Shown: positions 8,265 to 17,627 of the stretch, in pieces
Numbering within the stretch: position 1 is the first letter of the stretch
How the letters are laid out: the number at the start of each line of letters is the position of its first letter
NCBI RefSeq assembly: GCF_013177735.1
Contig: NZ_WOEZ01000005.1
Location: forward strand, 1-64,000
Length of the DNA: 64,000 nucleotides
Reading direction: 5' to 3'
DNA from: Paraburkholderia elongata
GTDB lineage: Bacteria > Pseudomonadota > Gammaproteobacteria > Burkholderiales > Burkholderiaceae
Made by a program: the position numbers and the translations under genes
The notes under the pieces: generated by a model
Databases searched by the model: none
Told to the model about the DNA's origin: nothing
Seen by the model: only the letters and a program-made list of their open reading frames with translations

Positions 8265-9011
8265 ATGGATGACGCATCGCTTACCGCCCTCGCAGACGCC
8301 CGCTCGCACCGTCCTGGACGGGTTTCGCGCGCCGATCTGCCGCGGCTGTTCGGCACCTGCGCCTGGTTCAGGGCGCTCGCCGCCGAACATCAGGCCATGG
8401 TCCTTGCCAGCTCGTACGCGGAGCATCTGGAAGGGGGCGCATGGATCGCGCGCCGCCAGGAGCCGTCGGACTATTGGATCGGCGTCCATTCCGGCCTCAT
8501 CAAACTCGCTATCTACAATGCCTCAGGACGCAGTTGCACGCTCTCGGGCGTGCCGCCCGGCGGCTGGTTCGGTGAAGGTAGCGTGATCAAGCGTGAATTG
8601 CGCAAATACGACGTGGCCGCGATTCAGCCCTCGCTCGTGATGTTCGTGCCGTCGGAGACGTTCCATGCCCTCCTGGAGTCGAGTCTGCCGTTCACCGGCT
8701 TCGTGATCCGGCAGTTGAACAATCGCATGGGCGAATTCATCGCGGCGATCCAGAATAGCCGGCTGCTGGACGTCGACGCTCGCGTCGCCCAGTCACTCGC
8801 ACAACTGTTCAATCCCGAGCTCTATCCCGACACCGGACGCACGCTGGCCATTTCGCAGGAAGAAGTCGGGCTGCTGGCAGGCGTGTCGCGGCAACGGATC
8901 AACCAGGCACTGCAAAACCTCGAAAGGCTGCAGATTTTGCGCCTCTCGTACAACCAGATCGACGTGCTGGATCTCGAACGCCTGTGCGCGTTTGGTCGGG
9001 AGCAGATTTAG
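8265..9011 (+). CDS. Crp/Fnr family transcription regulator
   Basis: This regulator has about 248 residues: an N-terminal cyclic-nucleotide-binding-like beta-roll (roughly residues 25-140, with GGWFGEGSVIKRE) and a C-terminal Crp-type winged helix (EEVGLLAGVSRQRINQALQ, about residues 205-223). No Cys cluster for an oxygen-sensing Fe-S centre is seen at the N-terminus, so it is not a classical Fnr. The start at 8265 is preferred because an earlier ATG (8199) lies inside a likely operator. It probably regulates itself and the divergent acyl-CoA ligase; the effector is unknown. Confidence 0.85.
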   Translation: MDDASLTALADARSHRPGRVSRADLPRLFGTCAWFRALAAEHQAMVLASSYAEHLEGGAWIARRQEPSDYWIGVHSGLIKLAIYNASGRSCTLSGVPPGGWFGEGSVIKRELRKYDVAAIQPSLVMFVPSETFHALLESSLPFTGFVIRQLNNRMGEFIAAIQNSRLLDVDARVAQSLAQLFNPELYPDTGRTLAISQEEVGLLAGVSRQRINQALQNLERLQILRLSYNQIDVLDLERLCAFGREQI

Positions 9012-9088
9012 GGCGACGGTGCGCAGTTCACATCCGGTTACCGGGTGACGGCCTTACTGTTTGCCATGCCGAAACAGTCCTGAGCCTG

Positions 9089-9442
9089 CTACACAGTGCG
9101 CGGGTCGCTTCTGCGAGTGACAGGCCGCGCCAGCATGGCATCGGTGTCGAACAACGCAAAGGCGATGCTTGCCAGCACGCCTGAATTCTTCCAGCGCAGA
9201 TAGTAGCGATGCGCAGTCTGATAAGGCGCATACCGGTCGGGCATCGCGTGCCACGGCTTGCCCGTGTGCAGCACCCACAGCACGCTGTTCACCACGCAAC
9301 GGATGTCGATGCTGGGACGGCCGCGCCGAGGTCCAAGGTCTTTCATTTCAGGCAGGAGCGGCACGATGCGATGCCATTGCTCGTCGGTGAGATCCTGAAT
9401 GGCTGGCGAGCGAGCCGGCGGGTTTGAAGGGGGAGTATGCAT
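9089..9442 (-). pseudogene. IS5-type transposase N-terminal fragment
   Basis: This 117-residue frame matches the N-terminal DUF4096-type domain of IS5/IS1182-like transposases (LTDEQWHRIVPLLPE, RGRPSIDIRCVVNSVLWVLHTGKPWHAMP). The catalytic DDE part is absent, and the last 15 residues do not continue the family. No inverted repeats or target duplication could be recognised around it. It is either a leftover of an insertion sequence or one of the short stand-alone transposase-domain proteins seen in Burkholderia genomes. Its frame is intact. Confidence 0.7.
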
Positions 9443-9590
9443 GCAGTAAGAACGCGCACCTGCAGCACACGTGCTAGCGTCGCCGCGAAAAATAGTGTCG
9501 ATAAATTGATCGTTTCAGACTACCCCAAGCGCGCTTTCGAGAAAGTCAATTATTGTCAGACTCGTGTGCGAAAGTGACGCGCCCATAAAA

Positions 9591-9614
9591 AAAGGTGCCG
9601 CGAACGGCACCTTT
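9591..9614 (-). terminator. Intrinsic terminator of the porin gene
   Basis: AAAGGTGCCG (9591-9600) pairs with CGGCACCTTT (9605-9614) around a CGAA loop. On the minus strand it is followed by a T-run, ending the porin transcript about 30 bp after its stop codon. Confidence 0.9.
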
Positions 9615-9641
9615 TCTACCACAACTAGCTTCTGCTGAAGC

Positions 9642-10805
9642 TTAGAAGCGGTGACGCAGACCGACCGTAGCAGCCGTCTGGTTCTTCGACGACGACGGCA
9701 GTTGCGTCACGTCGCCGCTGTAGATCGAAGCAACACCGCCGTCACCCATTGCGTGCTGGTACACGGCTTGAGCGTAGACGTCCGTACGACGCGACAGCGA
9801 GTAATCAGCTTGCAGGCCGATCTGGTGGTAGCGCACCGACTCCGAACCACCGTTCGCGCCAACGCCGTAACCCTTGCCGTCCGTGAACGTGTAAGCAACG
9901 CCCAAGCCCAGAGCCGGGGTCACGTTGTACTTACCGTTGACTTCGTAGTTGTTAGCGCGCAGCGATTGTTGTGCGCCAGCGACGTTGTCGATACGCGATT
10001 GCGTCCATGCCAGACCGACGGTAGCCGGGCCGAACGAGTACGAACCTGCCGCGCCGAATTCACGCTGACGGAAGTTGCCGGTGAGGCCCATGATCGAGCC
10101 GTCCGAAGCACCGCCGTTGCTTGCCGTGCCTGCTGCGTTCCTTGCACCCGGGTTGTTCTGCTGTGCGTAAGCAGCGCCCAAACGCAGACCTTGCCACTGG
10201 TATGCAGCACCAACGCTGTATTCGCGGTTGTTTGCGAATGCGCCAGCCTGGTTCGAGAAGCCGTACGTGCCGCCGAACGTGAAGCCAGCGTAGTTAGCGC
10301 TCGAGTACTTGATCGAGTTGTTGACTGCGGAGCCGCCGTTCGTGTTCAGGTTGTCGTTGTTGAACGGGTGCGCGAAGTACGTACCGCCCCAGCTGCCCGT
10401 TGCGGTCAGCGGTGCCAGGTAGTCTTGTGCTGCGTCGTATTGACGACCCAGCGTGACCGTACCGAATTGCGCGCTCGACAGACCGACAAACGCTTGACGG
10501 TTGAACATGCCGTTGTTGTTAGCGAACTTGCCGTTGCCGATATTGAAGCCGCTTTCCAACGTGAAGATTGCCTTCAGACCGCCGCCCAGATCTTCCGAAC
10601 CGCGCAAACCGAACATGCTTTGGTTGATGCCGCCGTTACCCGCTGCCCACTTTGCGTTGCCGTGGCCGATGCCGTTGGCGGGGGCGACGTTGCTGGTGTA
10701 CGTCAGGCCTGCGTCCAACAGACCATACAGGGTCACGCTGCTTTGTGCGTGAGCGACAGATGCGAACGATGCGGCAACCGTAACAACGATGAGACTCTTT
10801 TTCAT
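9642..10805 (-). CDS. Gram-negative general porin (OmpC-like)
   Basis: This 387-residue outer-membrane trimeric porin forms a 16-strand channel for small hydrophilic solutes. The signal peptide (residues 1-20, ending VAHA) precedes the typical mature start QSSVTLYGLLDAG. It contains the conserved MFGLRGSEDLGGGLKAIFTLE segment, the NRQAFVGLSS strand, repeated aromatic girdle residues and the C-terminal Phe of outer-membrane proteins (GLRHRF). Codon use is strongly biased, which suggests high expression. A strong terminator follows. It stands alone, without a cotranscribed neighbour. Confidence 0.95.
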   Translation of the reverse strand: MKKSLIVVTVAASFASVAHAQSSVTLYGLLDAGLTYTSNVAPANGIGHGNAKWAAGNGGINQSMFGLRGSEDLGGGLKAIFTLESGFNIGNGKFANNNGMFNRQAFVGLSSAQFGTVTLGRQYDAAQDYLAPLTATGSWGGTYFAHPFNNDNLNTNGGSAVNNSIKYSSANYAGFTFGGTYGFSNQAGAFANNREYSVGAAYQWQGLRLGAAYAQQNNPGARNAAGTASNGGASDGSIMGLTGNFRQREFGAAGSYSFGPATVGLAWTQSRIDNVAGAQQSLRANNYEVNGKYNVTPALGLGVAYTFTDGKGYGVGANGGSESVRYHQIGLQADYSLSRRTDVYAQAVYQHAMGDGGVASIYSGDVTQLPSSSKNQTAATVGLRHRF

Positions 10806-11823
10806 GCGTGGGACTCCAGTTCGATAAATTTACGCGGGGAGCGGGGACCAGCCTCAGCAGCGCGTGCATCACTCGCTGCCGCCCTGATGGCCGAACCGTT
10901 TCGGATCAGCCGGGCACCCTTTAAACGAAGCGTGAGTGTAGGGGGAGACCCTAGTAGGGACGCCCGCAATTTACGCAACATGATTTTTCAGAATCCGCAA
11001 CAATCGAATCAGGATGGATGTTAAGTCTTTGTTTTTCAGACATTTATCGCAAAATACGGGCTGCGCCGCGCCTGCTCTGGACAGAATTTATTCGCAACAT
11101 ATCAATATTAAAGTTGTGTGTATGCAACAGCATTTAATATGCCTGCCGTAATCGGGTCGGAACGATCAAAAAATGAGCGAGATCTGATTGCCTGAAAATC
11201 AGGCAAATGAACAAGAGGAATGCGGCGTGGAGTAAATTTATTTCAGAAAACCGGGAACTTAATTCGATCAATCAGGTCGTTTGTTTTGCGCGGATTATTC
11301 TACACAGCGCGACATAGCGGTTATGTGCTGTTCGAACGATTAGCACACGTCGATTAACTTCAAAACCGGATTGAATCCCGACTCGCCCTCCATGTAGCCG
11401 CCGCCGCACAGCCTTGTTCGGACACGCGCAAATGAAAAGACCGCCGTGCGGCGGTCACATGTAGTTATGGCTCTCGGTTATGCACTCAAAGCGCTAGTGC
11501 TTCAAAACGGACACCACCAAAGAAGTGAAGCCTTCAGCACGGGTATTGCCCGGAGGTGAATTGCGGTGCCGGCCGCCGCGTGACAAGAAACCCGTGCTGA
11601 AAGCGGATAGCATCGAACGGCCTTCCGTATTTGATTAACGGTGTGGCCGTCAGCTTTTTTACGCGGAGTTTCCCTACTTTCCGGCGGGCCGCCCTTGTGG
11701 GCCGCTTTGCGACTGGCCGCATTCGCCCACGCGCAACAGCGCCCTGCGGGACGATCGCTCTCCATGCGGCGACAATAGGCCTAACATAGCGGCACCTGTT
11801 CAGGCTGAATTGACAAACACCCT
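10806..11823. other. Long intergenic region, no convincing gene
   Basis: About 1 kb between the porin and a lysR gene. The part 11030-11340 is clearly AT-richer than its surroundings and holds no coding frame. Two overlapping minus-strand frames (11502-11765, 87 codons; 11534-11722, 62 codons, very Arg/Lys-rich) lie upstream of a minus-strand terminator at 11435-11456. Neither has a recognisable domain or a good ribosome site, so a small gene is possible but not shown. Confidence 0.5.
11435..11456 (-). terminator. Hairpin with T-run on the minus strand
   Basis: GACCGCC (11439-11445) pairs with GGCGGTC (11450-11456). On the minus strand TTTTCATTT follows. It implies a minus-strand transcript from about 11470-11770 whose gene is not identified. 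Confidence 0.6.
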
Positions 11824-12735
11824 ATGGATTTGAATCTGATCGGCCTGTTCGTCGAGATTGTGGAATCGCGCAGCCTCAGCGCCGCGGCACGCAAGCTCGG
11901 CATGACGCGCTCCAACATCAGCCAACGGTTGAAGCTGTTGGAACGCGAAACCGGCGCGCAACTGCTGCGTCGCTCGACGCGAAGTCTCGAACTGACCCAA
12001 GCCGGACACACGCTGTACGACTGCGGCCAGCGGATGCTCGAGGATCTGGGTACGGCGCGCGCATCGATCGACAGCCTCGGGCAAACACTGCGCGGCCGCG
12101 TACGGATCAGCGTGCCGACCGGTTTCGGCCGGATGTTCATCGGTTCGAAGCTGCTTGAATTCGCGCGTACGCACCCGGGCATTACGCTCAATGTCACGTT
12201 CAATAACCGGATCGAAGACCTGATCGCCGCGGAAGTCGATGTCGCGGTGAGAATCACGTCGACGCCGCCGCTGGACTACGTGGCGCGCAACATATGCTCG
12301 ATCGACTGGAACCTGTATGCGTCGGCCGGCTATGTGGAGAAGCATGGTCCGATCGATTATCCTGCCGACCTCGAACGGCAGACGCTGGTCGCGTCGCCCT
12401 ACCCGGGCCGGCGCGTGACGATGACGCTCACGCACCGGGAGAACGAAGCCGATGTCCACACGATCACGATGCAGCCCGCGTTGCAGTCGTCGGACTATCC
12501 ATTCCTGGCTGAGGCCGTATGTCAGGGCATGGGTATCGGGCTATTGCCGGCCTACGTGCCGCATGCGCCGATGAGCCGTGGACTGCTGCCGATCCTGCCG
12601 CAATACCGTGTCGCCGGTCAGCAGAACACGCTGTATATCGTCACCCTGCCCAATCGCTATCCATCGCCATCGACACAAGCCCTGATCGACTACCTGCGCG
12701 AGGAAATCCTTTCGCTCGCGCAGACATGGGTCTGA
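11824..12735 (+). CDS. LysR family transcription regulator
   Basis: This is a 303-residue LysR-type regulator with an N-terminal winged helix (residues 1-60, SLSAAARKLGMTRSNISQRLKLLE) and a PBP2-type effector domain (RVRISVPTGFGRMFIGSKL...). It resembles the CrgA/DmlR subgroup, which often controls small organic acid or quinone genes. It lies upstream of, and in the same direction as, the CoA-transferase and acetate-permease remnants, so it may once have controlled them. The ligand is unknown. The ATG at 11824 fits the usual family N-terminus (MDLNLIGLFVEIVE). Confidence 0.88.
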   Translation: MDLNLIGLFVEIVESRSLSAAARKLGMTRSNISQRLKLLERETGAQLLRRSTRSLELTQAGHTLYDCGQRMLEDLGTARASIDSLGQTLRGRVRISVPTGFGRMFIGSKLLEFARTHPGITLNVTFNNRIEDLIAAEVDVAVRITSTPPLDYVARNICSIDWNLYASAGYVEKHGPIDYPADLERQTLVASPYPGRRVTMTLTHRENEADVHTITMQPALQSSDYPFLAEAVCQGMGIGLLPAYVPHAPMSRGLLPILPQYRVAGQQNTLYIVTLPNRYPSPSTQALIDYLREEILSLAQTWV

Positions 12736-12877
12736 AGTAACACGTGCACGCCGTGAGCCACCGCGCTCGACGTCAATCTGTAGTTAACAGTCCGTCAACC
12801 TCCAGTGGAATTGTCAATACGATCGAGCCATCCCACAATGGGTCCATACGAAAAGCCAATACACGGAGACTGGGACA

Positions 12878-12973
12878 ATGAACCCCCAATTGTCTGACGA
12901 CATCGCCGCGCCCGAACGGCGCGACCAGATTCTCATCGTGATCATCAACAAGCCAGCCGCGCATTCAAAGTAG
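12878..12973 (+). pseudogene. N-terminal stub of an enoyl-CoA hydratase
   Basis: A 31-codon frame starts with a ribosome site (GGAGA) and ends RRDQILIVIINKPAAHSK-stop. The LIVIINKPAA segment is the first beta strand of crotonase-fold enzymes (family pattern V..I.LNRP.A.NA). The gene breaks off exactly where the Asn-Ala of that motif is expected. It is the remnant of a crotonase gene that would have preceded the CoA-transferase. No later crotonase segment is found between it and position 13017. Confidence 0.7.
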
Positions 12974-13016
12974 AAGCGGCTTCCTCGTCACGAACCCTTG
13001 TCAATCTGGATTTGCC

Positions 13017-14225
13017 ATGTCGAACCTGACTTCCTCCCTGCCGCTAGCCGGCGTTCGCGTCCTCGATCTCTCCCGCGTGCTTGCTGGACCGTGGTGCGGC
13101 ATGGTGCTGGGTGATCTCGGCGCCGAAGTCATCAAGGTCGAGCATCCGAAGCGCGGCGACGACACCCGCGATTGGGGCTTGCGAGTCGGCTCGACCGAGA
13201 CGGCCTATTTCAACAGCGTCAACCGCAACAAGCGCTCGGTGAGTCTCGACCTGCAAACCGCCGAGGGCCAGCAGATCGCGCGGGAACTGGCGCAGAAGAG
13301 CGACGTCGTGATCCAGAACTTCAAGTTCGGTGGCGCGGAAAAGTTGGGCCTCGGATACGAGCAACTGAAGCAGGAACATGAGGACCTGATCTACTGCTCG
13401 ATTTCCGGCTACGACCGCACGGGACCGGAAGCCGCGCGTCCCGGCTACGATCTGGTGGTTCAGGGCGAGGCCGGGCTGATGGCGCTCAACGGCGAAGCCG
13501 ATCAACCGCCTCTGAAGTTCGGCGTTGCCGCCGTCGACCTGTTCACCGGGATGTACACGGCCCAGGCGGTGCTCGCGGCGCTTTTCGAGCGTCAGCGGAC
13601 CGGCAAGGGACGCCACATCGAAATGGCGCTGTTCGATTGCGGCCTGATGATCACGTCGTACTACGGGCTCGAAGCGCTGATCATGGGCGAGGACCCGCCG
13701 CGCTACGGCAACGCGCATCCTTCGATCGTGCCCTACGGCGTATTCGATGCAGCCGATGGACCGCTCGTCATCACGGTCGGCAACAACAGCCAGTTCGCGC
13801 GCTTCTGTCGCGATGTGATCGAACGCCCGGATCTTGCCGAAGACGATCGGTTCCGGACGAACATCGGCCGTGCGGCGAACCGCGAGGTGCTCGTGCCTGA
13901 ACTCAACCGCGAGATCGGTCGAAGAAAGCGCCAGGTGCTGCTGGAGCGTCTGACTCAGGCCGGCATTCCATGCGGCGAAGTGCTCGGCCTTCACGAGGCG
14001 CTCACCTCGAAGCGCGCGACGGACGCCGGGCTCGTGACGACACAACCGCATCCGGAAGCCGGTAGCACACATGTCCTCGCGCCGCCCTATCGCTTCGACG
14101 GTGCGCGCTTGCCGGTACGAAGCGCGCCGCCGCAACTCGGGGAAGGCACGAAGGACGTTCTGCAGTCGCTGCTCGGCCTGTCGGACGAACGACTGTCACG
14201 GTTGAAGGCCGACGGCATCGTTTGA
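13017..14225 (+). CDS. Family III CoA-transferase (CaiB/BaiF type)
   Basis: This 402-residue family III CoA-transferase moves CoA between carboxylic acids through an aspartyl-CoA intermediate. The N-terminus has the typical LAGVRVLDLSRVLAGPW and LGDLGAEVIKVEHP segments, then RNKRSVSLDL. The catalytic Asp is expected in the PGYDLVVQGEAGLM region (about residue 145-175). The frame is intact. It is flanked by a crotonase stub upstream and an etfA stub downstream, so it is a survivor of a larger acyl-CoA operon (the crotonobetaine or formyl/succinyl type is common). The natural substrate cannot be told. Confidence 0.88.
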   Translation: MSNLTSSLPLAGVRVLDLSRVLAGPWCGMVLGDLGAEVIKVEHPKRGDDTRDWGLRVGSTETAYFNSVNRNKRSVSLDLQTAEGQQIARELAQKSDVVIQNFKFGGAEKLGLGYEQLKQEHEDLIYCSISGYDRTGPEAARPGYDLVVQGEAGLMALNGEADQPPLKFGVAAVDLFTGMYTAQAVLAALFERQRTGKGRHIEMALFDCGLMITSYYGLEALIMGEDPPRYGNAHPSIVPYGVFDAADGPLVITVGNNSQFARFCRDVIERPDLAEDDRFRTNIGRAANREVLVPELNREIGRRKRQVLLERLTQAGIPCGEVLGLHEALTSKRATDAGLVTTQPHPEAGSTHVLAPPYRFDGARLPVRSAPPQLGEGTKDVLQSLLGLSDERLSRLKADGIV

Positions 14226-14260
14226 CGTCGCATTGCGCTTCATTGCAACGGCACTGTTCC

Positions 14261-14356
14261 ATGACGCCGATTTTCGGCGTCGCCGATTACGGCCTCCTCG
14301 GTGATCTGTCCACGCTCGTGCCGCAATGGGTGAGCGAACTGGGTCAGGCATCCTAA
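14261..14356 (+). pseudogene. C-terminal stub of electron-transfer flavoprotein alpha subunit
   Basis: This frame of 31 codons reads TPIFGVADYGLLGDL followed by STLVPQWVSELGQAS-stop. It matches the C-terminal end of EtfA (family pattern API..VADYG.VGDL...VP.L...L). Nothing matching the rest of EtfA lies upstream; the preceding codons are out of character. It is therefore the 3' remnant of an etfA gene lost by deletion between the CoA-transferase and the DUF485 gene. Confidence 0.75.
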
Positions 14357-14416
14357 ACGCTGCAAATTCGATTCACCACCACAACGAAATCAGCAAGTCA
14401 CAGGTTGGAGACACCC

Positions 14417-14734
14417 ATGCAGCAGGCCCTCATCGATTCAATCAAAGCGAGTCCCGCCTACCGGCAGCTCGTCACTTCACGTCGCCGCTTCAGCTTCAGG
14501 CTGACGGCGTTGATGATCCTCACTTACTACGGCTTCATCCTGTTCGTCGCCCTCGCCCCGAAAGTGCTCGCACATCCGCTGTATGCCGGCGCCACGACGA
14601 GCGTGGGGATCGTCGTGGGCATCGGCATCATCCTGATCGCGGTCGGCCTGACGGGCGGATATGTGCTGCGAGCGAATCGCACGTTCGATCCTTTGATGAG
14701 TGCGCTTCTCGCCAAAGCCCGGCAAGGAGACTGA
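14417..14734 (+). CDS. DUF485 membrane protein, partner of acetate permease
   Basis: This 105-residue inner-membrane protein of the DUF485 (YjcH) family has two predicted transmembrane helices (ALMILTYYGFILFVALAPKVL and VGIVVGIGIILIAVGLTGGYV). YjcH genes normally sit directly before actP, the cation/acetate symporter, as here with a 3-bp gap. The start at 14417 is supported by GGTTGGAGA upstream. The frame is intact although the following permease is frameshifted, so the pair is probably no longer functional as a unit. The exact role of YjcH is not settled. Confidence 0.88.
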   Translation: MQQALIDSIKASPAYRQLVTSRRRFSFRLTALMILTYYGFILFVALAPKVLAHPLYAGATTSVGIVVGIGIILIAVGLTGGYVLRANRTFDPLMSALLAKARQGD

Positions 14735-14737
14735 ACG

Positions 14738-16421
14738 ATGAAACTCATTCGCGCCTTCTTCTGCGCGGGCCTCGCATCGATCGCCGCGCTCGCTCATGCC
14801 ACCTCCATCACCGGCCCGGTGCCGGAGCACGTCGAACTGAATCCCGTCGCGATCGGAATGTTTCTGCTCTTCGTGCTCGTCACGCTCGGCATCACGCGCT
14901 GGGCATCGCGCAAGACCCGCACGACGAAGGACTTCTACAGCGCGGGCGGAGGCATCACCGGCTTCCAGAACGGGCTCGCCATCGCGGGGGACTATATGTC
15001 CGCCGCTTCGTTTCTCGGCCTTTCCGGCATGGTTTTCGTTTTCGGCTTCGATGGCCTGATCTATTCGATCGGCTTTCTCGTCGGCTGGCCGTTCGTGATG
15101 TTCCTGCTGGCCGAACCGTTGCGCAATCTCGGCAAGTTCACGTTCGTCGATGTCGTCGCCTATCGTTTCGAGCAGGCGCCCATTCGCCTTCTGACGGCGA
15201 GCACGTCGCTCGTCGTCGTGATCTTCTATCTGGTCGTGCAGATGGTCGGCGCGGGCAAGCTGATCCAGTTGCTGTTCGGATTGCAGTACTGGATGGCCGA
15301 GGTCATTGTCGGCGCGCTGATGGTGATCTATGTGTTCTTCGGCGGCATGACGGCGACCACCTGGGTGCAGATCATCGGCCGTGCTGCTGCTCTGCGGCGC
15401 GACGTTCATGGCCGTCACCGCGCTCGCGCAATTCGGCTTCAGCCCCGAGGAGATGTTTCGACGCGCCGTCGACGTCCATCCTGGCGCGCTGAGCATCATG
15501 GGCCCCGGCAAGCTGCTGAAGGACCCGCTGAACGCACTCTCGCTCGGCATCGCGCTGATGTTCGGCACCGCGGGGTTCCCGCATATCCTGATGCGCTTCT
15601 TCACGGTGCCCAACGCGAAGGAGGCACGCAAGTCCGTGTTCGTCGCCACGGGCTTCATCGGGTATTTCTATCTGCTGACCTTCATCATCGGCTTCTCCGC
15701 GATCGCGCTGCTCGCCCAGCATCCCGAGTTCTTCAAGACCGCCGCCGACGGGCATTTCAACCTCACGCGCGACCTGCTCGGCGGATCGAACATGGTCGCC
15801 GTCAAACTGGCGCAAGCGGTGGGCGGCAACCTGTTCTACGGTTTCATCGCCGCCGTGACATTCGCGACGATCCTGGCGGTTGTGGCGGGCCTTACGCTCT
15901 CCGGGGCGACCACCGTGTCGCACGACCTGTACGCCTGCTGGCTCGCGCGCGGCAAAACCGACGAAGTCCGGGAAATGCGCATCTCCCGCGTCTCCACGTT
16001 GGTGCTTAGTGCGGTCGCGATCGGGCTCGGCATTCTCTTCGAGCACATCAACGTGGCATTTCTGGTCGGTCTCGTAGCGGCGGTCGCAGCCAGTGCGAAC
16101 TTCCCGGTGCTGGTGTCGTCGATTTTCTGGCGCGGCATGACAACGCGAGGCGCAGTGGTCGGCGGAAGCCTCGGGTTGATTTCCGCCGTGCTGTTGACGC
16201 TGTTCTCAAAGTCGGTATGGGTCGACGTCCTGCATCACACGCACGCGCCGGTGTTCCTCGATAACCCAGCGCTGGTTTCGGTGCCGCTTGCGTTCGCCGG
16301 CATCTGGGTATTCTCGATGCTGGATCGGAGTGCGCGTTCGCAACGAGAGCGGGAAGCTTTTGCGCTGCAGGAGTTCTATGGACAAACGGGCATTCTGGCG
16401 ATCAGGGCCGTCGATCATTGA
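14738..16421 (+). pseudogene. actP: Frameshifted cation/acetate symporter
   Basis: This is a sodium:solute symporter (SSS) of the ActP acetate/glycolate type, with a signal-like N-terminus ([21 protein letters not shown] region) and many membrane helices. The frame is correct to TTWVQII at 15376 and then shifts. The second half, from [18 protein letters not shown], is in another frame through to 16421. Restoring two bases (AAG for G) after 15376 rebuilds the expected QIIKAVLLLCG. Apart from this 2-bp deletion both halves are well conserved. The loss is recent, or it could be a sequencing error. Confidence 0.87.
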
Positions 16422-16531
16422 GTTGAATATGGACGCGCATCGGCGACGATGCGCGTCTGCGCCGCTGAGCCAGCACGATGGGTCAGATGCAAAGTCACTG
16501 CCCAGCCGGCCGACAGATCAATGATCAAAGA

Positions 16532-17485
16532 TCAAAGATCCAATACCAACACCCGACTCAGCGCCCTTGAGCAGCAGGGCATGAACTGATCGTTCTGTGC
16601 CTTCTCTTCTTCCGTAAGATAAATGTCCCGATGGTCAGGCATTCCAGACGCGACACGCGTCACACACGTCCCACAAACACCCTGCGAGCACGAAACCGGA
16701 ATTTCGATCCCGTTCTCAAGAAGAACGTCGGCGGCGCTACAGTCTTCCGGCACCGTGAGTCGAACACCCGTACTCGCGATCTCGATCTCAAACGGCACGC
16801 TGCCCTGCTCGTCAGTCGTCGTCGGCGCCGCGAAGTACTCAAAGTGAATGTTGCTGTCCAACCATCCAAGGCGCTTCGCTGAGCTTGTCACGAACTCGAT
16901 GAACCCGGCCGGTCCGCAAACGTAGATATGCGTCTCATCCGCCGGCGCAGCCAGGAGCTCATTCACCTCGATGGAACCTCCTTGATCGTCGAAGTAGAAC
17001 CTCACCTTGCCGGAGAAGGGGCTTGCCCGAAGCTGATTGCGAAACGCCGTGCGCGACTCGGAGCGCGCGCAATAGTGCACCTCAAAGTCGGCGCCGGATG
17101 CATGGAGCGCCTCGGACATCGAGACCAGCGGCGTCACTCCGATGCCTCCCCCAATCAAGATCGAACGGGGAGCGGACAAAAGGTGGAAGTGGTTCTTGGG
17201 CGAACTGATCTGCAGGACATCTCCGACTGCGACCGCGTCGTGAATCGCGCTCGATCCACCTCGCGAGTTCGGCTCACGTAGTACCGCGATAACATAGCTG
17301 CCACCGCTACCCGGCGCGTTACAAAGCGAGTACTGTCGCACCAGCCCATTCGGCAAATGAACGTCGATGTGCGCGCCTGCGGCAAACGCCGGCAGCACCG
17401 CTTCACCCACCGCGCGCAACTCAAGACTAACAATGCCGTCGGCTTCGACAACCTTCTTCTCCACACGTACGTCAATCGTGCTCAT
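16532..17485 (-). CDS. Phthalate-dioxygenase-type reductase (FMN, NAD, 2Fe-2S)
   Basis: This is a 317-residue reductase of the VanB/PDR family. The flavin-binding barrel holds RQYSLCNAP (about residue 55), the NAD domain holds GGGIGVTPLVSM (about 115), and the C-terminal plant-type ferredoxin domain carries the cluster ligands in CSQGVCGTC and a distal Cys (MPCC). It passes electrons from NAD(P)H to an oxygenase. The only oxygenase in the operon that needs such a partner is the P450 at the other end, so this is probably its redox partner. The start at 17485 has a GAGG-type site; it is separated by 142 bp from the gene before it. Confidence 0.88.
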   Translation of the reverse strand: MSTIDVRVEKKVVEADGIVSLELRAVGEAVLPAFAAGAHIDVHLPNGLVRQYSLCNAPGSGGSYVIAVLREPNSRGGSSAIHDAVAVGDVLQISSPKNHFHLLSAPRSILIGGGIGVTPLVSMSEALHASGADFEVHYCARSESRTAFRNQLRASPFSGKVRFYFDDQGGSIEVNELLAAPADETHIYVCGPAGFIEFVTSSAKRLGWLDSNIHFEYFAAPTTTDEQGSVPFEIEIASTGVRLTVPEDCSAADVLLENGIEIPVSCSQGVCGTCVTRVASGMPDHRDIYLTEEEKAQNDQFMPCCSRALSRVLVLDL

Positions 17486-17627
17486 AGCGACCTCAAAATC
17501 TGTGACACGGAACGGCGCTGACAGCAAAACGCTCTGAACGCGGTGCTTGGCAAACCGTCCTTGGCAAACATTTGCCGGCAGCCGGCGCGTGAGCTGCCGC
17601 CGGCGGCCACCGTCCCTTCTGCAATAC

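Noticed and set aside
9651..11024. 457-codon open frame opposite the porin
   Set aside because: Antisense shadow with Val/Arg/Thr-rich composition and no domain.
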